Shown here one piece after another: positions 35,053 to 42,101 of a stretch of 64,000 nt of DNA (positions are counted from its first letter, which is position 1; each line of letters begins with the position of its first letter). Position numbers and translations under genes: made by a program. Origin of the DNA: Hymenobacter nivis (GTDB lineage: Bacteria > Bacteroidota > Bacteroidia > Cytophagales > Hymenobacteraceae); assembly GCF_003149515.1 (NCBI RefSeq), contig NZ_CP029145.1:4712001-4776000 (forward strand), written 5' to 3'. A model generated the notes under the pieces. The model was not told where the DNA came from. It saw nothing but the letters and a program-made list of their open reading frames with translations, and did no database searches.

Positions 35053-35589
35053 CTAAAGCGTTTTGCGCATGATGAAGTCGTTCATGAAGTACGGGCCGAT
35101 GGGCACGTCTTCTTCGCGCTGCTGCACGAAGCCGCGCCGCTCGTAGAAGCTAAGGGCGGGGTTGTAGCGGTTCACGTTCAGGTCGAGGGTGTGGCCGCCG
35201 GCGCGGCGCACGGCTTCCTCCACGGCTTCGATGAGGTGCAGGCCCAGGCCCTGGCCTTGCTGCGTGGGCAACACGTAGATTTTGTGGAGTTTGTACTCGG
35301 TAGGTGTGGCTTCGGCGGAGCCCCCTTCGGCCGGTGGTTGGGGCCCAAAGGAAGCGAAGCCGGCCGGCTGCCCGTCCACGTGCGCTAGCAAAAATGTGTG
35401 GTGCTGCTCAGCCATCTGCCGCTTGAGGGCGGCAGGTGTGTAGATGACGCGGTACATGTACTCTATCTGCTCGCGCGAGAGGATGAAGCGGTAAGTGGGC
35501 TCCCAAGTGCCCTCGGCCAGCTGAATGATGGTGGGAATGTCGCGGAGGGTGGCGGGCGCAATGCGCGGCAGCGCGGGCGGGGTAGGCAT
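35053..35589 (-). CDS. GNAT-family N-acetyltransferase
   Basis: A 178-residue acetyl-CoA-dependent acetyltransferase. The acetyl-CoA-binding motif is at YVLPTQQGQGLGLHLIEAVEE and the last strand at NPALSFYERRGF. The substrate is unknown. ATG 35589 (MPTPPALP) is chosen; longer in-frame versions would extend into the divergent gene's promoter region. Confidence 0.9.
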   Translation of the reverse strand: MPTPPALPRIAPATLRDIPTIIQLAEGTWEPTYRFILSREQIEYMYRVIYTPAALKRQMAEQHHTFLLAHVDGQPAGFASFGPQPPAEGGSAEATPTEYKLHKIYVLPTQQGQGLGLHLIEAVEEAVRRAGGHTLDLNVNRYNPALSFYERRGFVQQREEDVPIGPYFMNDFIMRKTL

Positions 35590-35715
35590 AACAGTACGGC
35601 GGAGCAAAACGCAAAATTGGGGCAAAAAAAAGCAAAACCTGCCCGCTTTTTGTACGAGAAGGTCGGTTCCAACGTTCAGCGCGTCCGGTGCCCCCCTCAC
35701 AGCGCTGCCTTTCCT

Positions 35716-36177
35716 ATGCCACACCCCCTAAAACTGACCCTGCCCCTGGCCGTCCTGCTGCTGGCTGCCGGGGCCCCCGCCCGCGCCCAAATCGCCAACG
35801 TGCCCGACAGCCTGCGCCGCGCCGGCGAGCTGGTGGGCAGCCGCCCCAGCGCCCGCCGCCCGGCCGGTGCCCGGGCCCGCTCCACCGTGGCGGCTGCGCC
35901 CACAACCGCCGCTCATTTGCTGGGCACCGACCCGGCCCGCGCCACCGACCTGCCCGGCCTCTACGAGCACTTCATCGAAACGTGCCAGGCGCAGCGGCGC
36001 AGCTGGAGCGAGAGCGACTGGGATGCCGCCGCCAACGCCCTGGCGCGTCTCAACCAGCGCTACGACCAGGTGCGCACGTCGCTTTCGCTTCAGGAGCGCC
36101 TGAATATTCGCTCGGCCCAGGCCGAATTCCACACCTTGCAGGGGGCCCGCAAGGTAAAAAACCGCCTCGACAACTAA
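35716..36177 (+). CDS. Small secreted hypothetical protein
   Basis: A 153-residue protein with a clear signal peptide (MPHPLKLTLPLAVLLLAAGA, cleavage after ARA-Q near residue 25). After a Pro/Ala/Arg-rich linker (residues 35-65) there is a helical domain (LYEHFIETCQAQRRSWSESD and DAAANALARLNQRYDQVR). I do not recognise a functional family; the helical part resembles small periplasmic domains of unknown function in Hymenobacter relatives. Divergent from the GNAT gene. Confidence 0.65.
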   Translation: MPHPLKLTLPLAVLLLAAGAPARAQIANVPDSLRRAGELVGSRPSARRPAGARARSTVAAAPTTAAHLLGTDPARATDLPGLYEHFIETCQAQRRSWSESDWDAAANALARLNQRYDQVRTSLSLQERLNIRSAQAEFHTLQGARKVKNRLDN

Positions 36178-36188
36178 GAAGCCACGCT

Positions 36189-36267
36189 AAGTATTGAGCC
36201 GTTAGCGAAGGCCTTTCAGCGGCCCTTAGCTAATAGCTATCAGCTGAAAGCTAACGGCTCGATACTT
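36189..36267. repeat. Word-built inverted repeat (GAGCCGTTAGC type)
   Basis: AAGTATTGAGCCGTTAGC (36189-36206) pairs with GCTAACGGCTCGATACTT (36250-36267), with one mismatch. Inner words CTTAGCTAATAGCTATCAGC add smaller stems. It lies between convergent genes and may terminate both. Confidence 0.7.
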
Positions 36268-36341
36268 AACAGGCAAAACCAGAGCAGTCATGCTTGTCTG
36301 GCGTTCGCGCGGTGGCGCACGACGGTTTGTTCGGATGGATT

Positions 36342-36794
36342 TTAGGCCGGTAGCGCGCTTTTGGCTTTGTGCGGGTGGCACAGCCAAGCCAGGGCTTCGT
36401 GGCTGCTGCCGAACAGCTCAACGGGCACGAAGCCGCGCATAACCTGCAAAAACGCTTCGCTGTCGTGACGGCTTGGCAAGTCGGCCGAGAAGACGTAGCC
36501 CACGGCTTGCAGGCCATGGGCCGAAGCTGCGGGCAGCCACTCAAAATTTAGCCACGGCAGCGCTTCGGACCACTCGCCGGTGGTGCGGCTGCGGTCGAGC
36601 AGCAGGCGGCGCGGGGCCAGTTGCTGCTGCCAAACCAGTATGCTGCGGAACCCGTCCACCACCTCCGCGGCGGTGAGGTGGCCGTGCCAGCGCACGTAGA
36701 GCAGGTCGTCGGACGGGCAGTGGTAATACTCGGCCACCAGCGCGCCGTAGCCGTCGGCCAGCTTGCCCAACAAAACGAAAGGAGCAGATGCCAT
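36342..36794 (-). CDS. STAS/SpoIIAA-like hypothetical protein
   Basis: A 150-residue soluble protein. The pattern of a central strand (LLYVRWHGHLTAAEVVDGFRSIL) followed by a second strand (RRLLLDRSRTTGEW) and a helix resembles SpoIIAA/STAS-like domains found alone in many Bacteroidota. No catalytic residues are evident. ATG 36794 (MASAPFVLLG) was chosen over a start 42 bp upstream. Confidence 0.6.
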   Translation of the reverse strand: MASAPFVLLGKLADGYGALVAEYYHCPSDDLLYVRWHGHLTAAEVVDGFRSILVWQQQLAPRRLLLDRSRTTGEWSEALPWLNFEWLPAASAHGLQAVGYVFSADLPSRHDSEAFLQVMRGFVPVELFGSSHEALAWLCHPHKAKSALPA

Positions 36795-37131
36795 GGGGTA
36801 GGCGTGGAAAAGAGCTGGTGCAAAAATACGACGCACAAACTAACAGCTGCGCGGGCTAAGTAGTTATTGATATTTTTATATAAAAATACAGTAATTATTA
36901 TGCAGCTGCTTAGGAAGTTATCAAAACGCTGCGCCGAGCTTGCCTAAGCAGCGCTCCCGCTTCGTTGAGTAGCCCGAACGAAGCGGGAGTACTGCTTTGG
37001 CAAGCTAAACGCAGCGCTCTGCTTTTTTCTAATTCAGGAACAAGCCTGGCTGCTCGTGGTGCCCCGGCCCCAGCCGGCGGGGCTACCTTTAGGGCTCGCA
37101 ATTTTTGCCCAAATTATCAGCGCAAGCACGT
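36795..37131. other. Gene-free 0.34 kb upstream of the deoxynucleoside kinase
   Basis: The first part is AT-rich and includes the perfect palindrome TATTTTTATATAAAAATA near 36873-36890. The middle is the large imperfect palindrome at 36927-37016. The last part, with TACCTTTA near 37083, is where a promoter for the kinase gene would lie. Confidence 0.55.
36927..37016. repeat. Large imperfect palindrome
   Basis: Arms of about 40 bp (CGCTGCGCCGAGCTTGCC... and ...GGCAAGCTAAACGCAGCG) flank a 7-nt centre, TAGCCCG. The innermost CTCCCGCTTCGTT/AACGAAGCGGGAG is perfect; the outer parts have mismatches. Confidence 0.6.
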
Positions 37132-37752
37132 ATGCACATTGCCATCGTCGGCAACATTGGGGCCGGCAAAACTAGCCTAGCCCACAAGCTGGCCCACCAT
37201 TTCCGCTGGGAAGTGTTCCTGGAGGACGTGGACGACAACCCTTACCTCAAGGATTTTTACCACGATATGCCACGGTGGGCCTTCCACTTGCAGGTATATT
37301 TCCTGAACGGACGCTTCCGCCAAACCCAGCGCATCAAGGCGCTGACGCGGGCCGGCAAGGGCGTGGTGCAGGACCGCACCATCTACGAAGACGCCCACAT
37401 TTTCGCTGCCAACCTGCACGAGTCGGACCTGCTCTCGACGCGCGACTACGACAACTACTGCGGCCTGTTCGAGTCGATGATTAACCTCGTCGAGCCGCCC
37501 GATTTGCTGCTCTACCTGCGCGCCGATTTGTCAAAGCTAATCCGCCAGATCGAGCAGCGCGGGCGTGACTACGAGAACAGCATCAGCATCGAGTACCTCA
37601 AAAACCTCAACGAGCACTACGAAAAGTGGATTGCCGGCTACACCGGCCGCCTGCTCATCGTGGACGTGAGTGAGCTGGACTATGTGCGCAACCCCGAAGA
37701 CCTGGGCACCGTCATCGAGCGCATCAACGCCACGCTGTTCGGCCTGTTTTAG
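37132..37752 (+). CDS. Deoxynucleoside kinase (dAK/dCK/dGK family)
   Basis: A 206-residue P-loop kinase that phosphorylates deoxynucleosides in the salvage pathway. The Walker A motif is GNIGAGKTSL (residues 7-16), the substrate-binding DRTIYED motif is near residues 83-89, and the lid arginines are in EQRGRDYE. Length fits the family. Which deoxynucleoside it prefers is not clear from sequence. ATG 37132 (MHIAIVG) puts the P-loop at the usual distance from the start. Confidence 0.92.
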   Translation: MHIAIVGNIGAGKTSLAHKLAHHFRWEVFLEDVDDNPYLKDFYHDMPRWAFHLQVYFLNGRFRQTQRIKALTRAGKGVVQDRTIYEDAHIFAANLHESDLLSTRDYDNYCGLFESMINLVEPPDLLLYLRADLSKLIRQIEQRGRDYENSISIEYLKNLNEHYEKWIAGYTGRLLIVDVSELDYVRNPEDLGTVIERINATLFGLF

Positions 37753-37772
37753 GGCCCCCGGCGGTATGGGTT

Positions 37773-37821
37773 TTTGTCATTCCGACATTCCACGCATCAA
37801 GTGGAATGTCGGAATGACAAA
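37773..37821. terminator. 21-bp perfect hairpin between convergent genes
   Basis: The left arm begins TTTGTCATTCCGACATTCCA (37773-37793) and pairs perfectly with 37801-37821 around a 7-nt loop. T- and A-rich edges suit bidirectional termination. The GTCATTCC word recalls the GTCATGC hairpin family but the sequence is different. Confidence 0.75.
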
Positions 37822-37838
37822 ACCTACTCAACAGTTAT

Positions 37839-38519
37839 TTAGCCGTTGGGTTCCAGGGCTTCGTTGAAGAAATCGACCAGCGGGCGCGCCGCCGCGATGG
37901 CGGCCACGGCCAGCGCCACGAAGCCGGGGCCCCGGGCCACTTCTTCGTCGGTAAACGTGCGCACTGCGCCGAAGCTTTTCAGCTTCAGCCAGGCCAGATC
38001 GGGGTGGTCGGCGGGGTAGCCTTTGGGCGGGCGTACCAGCTGCTCACCGTCGGTGGTGAGGCCGGCGGGGAAGTGGTGCAGCAGCGCCGGCGCCTGCCGC
38101 TGGCGGTGGAACTCGTCGGCGCTGTAGTGGATTTCCTGGCGCAGGGCCCCCAGCAAGGCCGGTGTGGTGTGGTAGAAGCCCACCCGCAGCGACGACAGGC
38201 CCCCGGGCTGCACGCCCAGGTAGTAGCCGGCGCGGGCCGCGTGGCGCCCGCCGTGCAGCAGGCCCGCGCCCATGCGCCGCTTGTAGGGCTCGGGGTCGCG
38301 GTGGCCGCGGTCGTTTTTATGCAGCCGAAACATGGCCTCGGTGGGGGTAAGGTCGGCCAGCGACGGGTCGGTTTTGGCCACTTCGGCCAGTACCTGGCCG
38401 ATAAGCTCGGCGAAGGTGGCGCGGGCCCGCTGGTAGTCGGGGCGGTTCTCGGTCATCCAGGGCGTGTTGTTGTTGGCTGCCAGGCGGCGCAGGAAATCGA
38501 GCAGGTAGGCGAGGTCCAT
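37839..38519 (-). CDS. DUF2461-family protein
   Basis: A 226-residue protein of the DUF2461/TIGR02453 family, whose function is unknown. Typical segments are LDFLRRLAANNNTPWMTENRPDYQRAR at the start, FRLHKNDRGHRDPEPYKRRMGA near residues 60-81, and a later GGLSSLRVGFYH. No signal peptide. The start is ATG 38519. The MOSC gene lies 17 bp upstream on the same strand, so the two may be co-transcribed. Confidence 0.88.
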   Translation of the reverse strand: MDLAYLLDFLRRLAANNNTPWMTENRPDYQRARATFAELIGQVLAEVAKTDPSLADLTPTEAMFRLHKNDRGHRDPEPYKRRMGAGLLHGGRHAARAGYYLGVQPGGLSSLRVGFYHTTPALLGALRQEIHYSADEFHRQRQAPALLHHFPAGLTTDGEQLVRPPKGYPADHPDLAWLKLKSFGAVRTFTDEEVARGPGFVALAVAAIAAARPLVDFFNEALEPNG

Positions 38520-38536
38520 TCGGGAAAGCAAGAAAA

Positions 38537-39352
38537 TTACTGGCGGCTGAGCACCGTCACGGCGTCGCCCACGCGCAGGTGGCCGTGGCCGGGGCCCGTC
38601 ACGTTCTGGCCGAACATCACCTTGCTGCCGATGCTGCGGTAAGTGGCCAGCGTGCGCAGCGGCTCACCCTGCGGGCTTTTGGCGGCCGTCTGCTGGTCGA
38701 TGGTCGTCAGCACACAGCGGGCGCAGCCCTTCACGGCCTGAAACGGCACGTCGCCCACGCGGAACTCGGCCCAGGCGTCGTCGTCGTAGGCGGGGCCCCC
38801 GCTGAATACCAGGCTGGGCCGGAAACGGTTCATGGGTACGGGCGTGGGCAGGCGCTGGTTAAGGTCGGCCAGGGCGGCCTCGCCGATGAGCAGGAACGGG
38901 TAGGCATCGGCGAAGCTCACGATTTGACCATCGGGGTTGTGCTCGGGCTCCACGTCGCGCCGCACCATGTCGGACATATACACGAGCCGGATTTCGCGGC
39001 CCAGGGCCCGGCTCAGCCAGGCGTCGGCCACTGCATCGCCCCGCCAGGCCCACACCAGGTCGTCCCAAATCGTGACGAACAGCGTGCGCTCGGGCGTGGC
39101 CTCGAACGGGATGAAGAGCGGCAGCAGCTCGGGCCGCTGGCGGTGCGAGAGCAGCCAGCCGTTGTGGGCTGGGGCCACGGCCAGCAGGGCCAGCTCGGGG
39201 TGCTGGCGCTGGGTGAGGAACTGGTTTTGCGCGTCCACCAGCAGCCAGCGGCGGTCGTGGCGTAGGCCCCGGGCGGTGACTTCGGCTTCGGCCACGGCCA
39301 CGCCGCCGAGCGACTTGATGGGGTAAAGGAAAAGCTGGGTAAGGGTGAGCAC
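38537..39352 (-). CDS. MOSC-domain protein (YcbX/mARC-like)
   Basis: A 271-residue protein with an N-terminal beta-barrel domain (LTQLFLYPIKSLGGVAV) and a C-terminal MOSC domain. The conserved cysteine expected to bind the molybdenum cofactor is in VKGCARCVLTTID (about residues 213-225). Family members such as YcbX reduce N-hydroxylated compounds. The protein is a second potential molybdenum user in this window besides the PaoABC-like enzyme. Confidence 0.9.
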   Translation of the reverse strand: MLTLTQLFLYPIKSLGGVAVAEAEVTARGLRHDRRWLLVDAQNQFLTQRQHPELALLAVAPAHNGWLLSHRQRPELLPLFIPFEATPERTLFVTIWDDLVWAWRGDAVADAWLSRALGREIRLVYMSDMVRRDVEPEHNPDGQIVSFADAYPFLLIGEAALADLNQRLPTPVPMNRFRPSLVFSGGPAYDDDAWAEFRVGDVPFQAVKGCARCVLTTIDQQTAAKSPQGEPLRTLATYRSIGSKVMFGQNVTGPGHGHLRVGDAVTVLSRQ

Positions 39353-39458
39353 GTTGCTTGGTTAATGGCGGCTGAGGAGTTTGCCGGGTGGCCGGGCTTT
39401 GCGGCGTGGCCGCTGGATGAGCAGGCCGGGCAGGTTGCGGCCCAGGGCCCCAGGTTTT

Positions 39459-39941
39459 CTATTTAAACTGGCTGTTGTACGCCTCTACCGCTTTGCCAAA
39501 GTGGTTGTTGGTCGTTGCTAAAACAATGGCTCCGAAAAATGCCCCGAGCGAAATTGAAAAAGGCAGCGGGGCTTTGCTGAACGGCGAGCCGGGACTGTAT
39601 CGCTGCTTGTCTGATTGGGTGCCGCCCACGATGGTGGCCGCCACAAAGATGGGCAACAGGGCAAGGGCCCACCGCTGTTGCCTGCGGCCCTTGCGCAACT
39701 CCTCGGCAGATTTTGGATAGGACCTCAGTACGGCTTTAAGCGTCGCGTTCGTGAGCGGCTCGCTGTTGATGGTGTACAGCAAATGGGAATAACGGCCGTT
39801 CTGAACGACAGCCACTTTGATTGCACTGTCTTTTCTCGCGGCGGTGTCGGGCCCCTGGGCCTGCGCCAAAAAAGGACACAGCAGAGCAAATAGAAAAAAC
39901 AGTTTTCCAGGGAGTTCTGCCAAGCTTATCAACTTATTCAT
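39459..39941 (-). CDS. Exported hypothetical membrane protein
   Basis: A 160-residue protein. A signal peptide or first membrane segment (LFFLFALLCPFLAQAQ) is followed by a short domain (KVAVVQNGRYSHLLYTINSEPLTNATLKAVLRSYPKSAEEL), a basic stretch and two membrane segments (WALALLPIFVAATIVGG and PFSISLGAFFGAIVLAT). I do not recognise a family. Its GC content is slightly lower than its neighbours. Confidence 0.65.
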   Translation of the reverse strand: MNKLISLAELPGKLFFLFALLCPFLAQAQGPDTAARKDSAIKVAVVQNGRYSHLLYTINSEPLTNATLKAVLRSYPKSAEELRKGRRQQRWALALLPIFVAATIVGGTQSDKQRYSPGSPFSKAPLPFSISLGAFFGAIVLATTNNHFGKAVEAYNSQFK

Positions 39942-40053
39942 GTGGACTAGCGTGCGGCCCAAGCAGCGCAGCGGAGGTGCTGCGCTGCTGGCGCGCCGGC
40001 TGGAAACTAAATAAGTATGGCAGTCTGACGAATTCCTGAATATCAACAAAAAC

Positions 40054-41811
40054 CTACTTGGCCACCGTTTCGGCCAGCTTGATGGCCTCGTACAAATCGA
40101 CCACGCCGCCGGTAATGGAAAGGGTGGTAAAGTCGGCTTTTTTGTCAGTGCCGGGCACGCGCACCAGCGTGTGGTGCACCTGGGCCGAGCGCCGGATGAT
40201 GTCTTTCAGTTGCACCGCCGTGAGGGTGGGGAAGTACGACTTGAGGACCGCCGCCACGCCGGCCGTTACGGGCGAGGCCATGCTGGTGCCGCTTTCCATG
40301 CCGTAGGTGTTGCCGGGCAGCGTGCTGTAAATGGCCACGCCGGGCGCGAATACGTCCACTTGCTTTTTGCCGTAGTTCGAAAACTCGGCGGGCAGGCTGG
40401 CGTCGTCTTTCGCGCTGCTGGCGCCCACCGTGAGCAGGTTGGGGAAGGGCTGGCCGGCGAGGGTGAGGGCGGCCGGGTAGTGGTTGCTCACGTCGAGGTT
40501 GTCGTTCTCATTGCCTGCGGCGTGCACCAGCAGCACGTCGTGGGCGGCGGCGTACTTAAAGGCGGCTTCCACGGCCGGGCGCTGGGGCGAAAACTCCTTG
40601 CCGAAGCTCATGTTGATGATTTTAGCGCCGTTGTCCACGGCGTAGCGGATGCCGTTGGCCACGTCCTTGTCGCGCTCGTCGCCGTTGGGCACGGCCCGCA
40701 CCGTCATAATGCGCACCAAGGGCCCCGCCACACCCTGCACGCCGAGGTTATTGTCGCGCACGGCGGCGATGATGCCTGACACGTGGGTGCCGTGCAGTGG
40801 GTCGGGCCCGTGCAGGTCGTTGTTGCCGTAGAAGCGCTGGTTCACGTCGTCGGGGTTATCCTTCACGATTTCGGCCCGTGGGTTAAACTTCAGGTTCAGC
40901 GAGTTGTCGAGCAGGTTGCGCTCCTCCCTGGCGCCGCTCACCAGCTCTTTTTCCAGGGCGTCGGTGTCGGCCAGGCCCATCTGGCGCAGGTTCTGGTCGA
41001 GGGCCCGGCTCAGGTTGCGCAGGTTCTCGTTAGTGGCCTGGGCCCGGTGCAGGGTGGCCGTGTCGAGGCGCTCCACGTTGAGGTCCTTTTTCAGGGCCCC
41101 CACCATCATTTTCAGCGGCCCGCTCATGTCCTCCACTTGGGCGGCGCGGTCGGTTTCCTGCTTGGTGCGGGCGGTGAAGGCTTTTTCGGCCTTGGTATAC
41201 AGGTCAAACTCGGCGCGCTGGGCCGCCGGTACGGCCGTGCGCGCCTTGCCTCTAAAGCGCGGCCGGTACTTGGCCACGATGCGCGTCACCTCCAGCGATT
41301 CGTCGCCCACGCTGCGGCCGTCGGCCCCGCCCAGGAAGTTCCAGCCGTGCACGTCGTCGATGTAGCCGTTCTTGTCGTCGTCGAGGCCGTTGCCGGGAAT
41401 TTCCTTGGCGTTGGTCCACAAAATGGGCTTCAAATCGACGTGGGCTGTGTCGATGCCGCCGTCAATCACGGCCACAATCACGGCCGTGGGCACGCGGTTT
41501 TTCAGCAGCTCGGCGTAGGCGCGGGTGTCGCCGATGCCGGGCACGCCGTCGAGCTTGGGGTCTTTGAGGTACCACTGGGCGGCGGCGGCCTCGGTGGCCG
41601 TGGGCCCCGCGGGGACCGTGGCGGCGGGCGGCGGCGGGGCGGGAAGGACCGCGGCGGCCGGGGCCTCCGCGGGTGGCGCAACCATCACGCTGGTGGCGGT
41701 GGCCGGGCCGGGGTTGCCCTGGGCGGTGGTGGTGGGAACGGCTCGGGTGCAGCCGGAGAAGGCCAGGGCGGCCAGGGCAAACGCCCAGGGGCGGAAGGTG
41801 AAAACAGTCAT
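40054..41811 (-). CDS. S8 (subtilisin-like) serine protease lipoprotein with large insertion
   Basis: A 585-residue protease. The lipobox (LAFSGCTR) near residue 20 predicts a lipid-anchored exported protein; a Pro/Ala-rich linker follows. The triad is D117 (VIDGGIDTAH), H340 (HGTHVSG) and S510 (SGTSMASP). In subtilisins Asp and His are only some 35 residues apart; here 223 residues separate them, and the inserted part (about residues 180-320) is helical and charged. This insertion is known in a group of Bacteroidota S8 proteases; its role is unclear. Confidence 0.92.
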   Translation of the reverse strand: MTVFTFRPWAFALAALAFSGCTRAVPTTTAQGNPGPATATSVMVAPPAEAPAAAVLPAPPPPAATVPAGPTATEAAAAQWYLKDPKLDGVPGIGDTRAYAELLKNRVPTAVIVAVIDGGIDTAHVDLKPILWTNAKEIPGNGLDDDKNGYIDDVHGWNFLGGADGRSVGDESLEVTRIVAKYRPRFRGKARTAVPAAQRAEFDLYTKAEKAFTARTKQETDRAAQVEDMSGPLKMMVGALKKDLNVERLDTATLHRAQATNENLRNLSRALDQNLRQMGLADTDALEKELVSGAREERNLLDNSLNLKFNPRAEIVKDNPDDVNQRFYGNNDLHGPDPLHGTHVSGIIAAVRDNNLGVQGVAGPLVRIMTVRAVPNGDERDKDVANGIRYAVDNGAKIINMSFGKEFSPQRPAVEAAFKYAAAHDVLLVHAAGNENDNLDVSNHYPAALTLAGQPFPNLLTVGASSAKDDASLPAEFSNYGKKQVDVFAPGVAIYSTLPGNTYGMESGTSMASPVTAGVAAVLKSYFPTLTAVQLKDIIRRSAQVHHTLVRVPGTDKKADFTTLSITGGVVDLYEAIKLAETVAK

Positions 41812-41913
41812 GCGGGAAGGAAAACGCCGCGGCGGTGCGGCCACAGGCAAAGGAACGGCAAGCGCACGAAAGACGTGCCCGGGGCCCTAAACGTTGCGGG
41901 CAGCGGCGGGGGC

Positions 41914-42036
41914 GGGCTGCCGGCTTTTTTGCCGGCTGCCCGCTAATCGTTGAATCGCTAGGGGCCCTGAATGGCTGCCCTGCCTCGCTCAGGGCCCCAG
42001 CGATTACCGGGCAGCCGGCGAAAAAGCCGGCAGCCC
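41914..42036. repeat. Long palindrome upstream of the PIG-L gene
   Basis: The outer arms GGGCTGCCGGC (41914-41924) and GCCGGCAGCCC (42026-42036) pair, with each arm itself containing a GCCGGC...GCCGGC hairpin. An inner pair CGCTAGGGGCCCTGA / TCAGGGCCCCAGCG closes the centre. It fills the divergent promoter region between the S8 and PIG-L genes. Confidence 0.65.
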
Positions 42037-42101
42037 GGCGCGAAAAGCTCCCGACGTGCCCGCGGCCGGTAACTTCACGCCCCGAACCGGTTTGCCCTTC
42101 T

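Noticed and set aside
41914-42036. Second MITE of the IS630 type
   Set aside because: It is strongly palindromic but has no TA target duplication and its ends do not resemble GAGCGGTTT.
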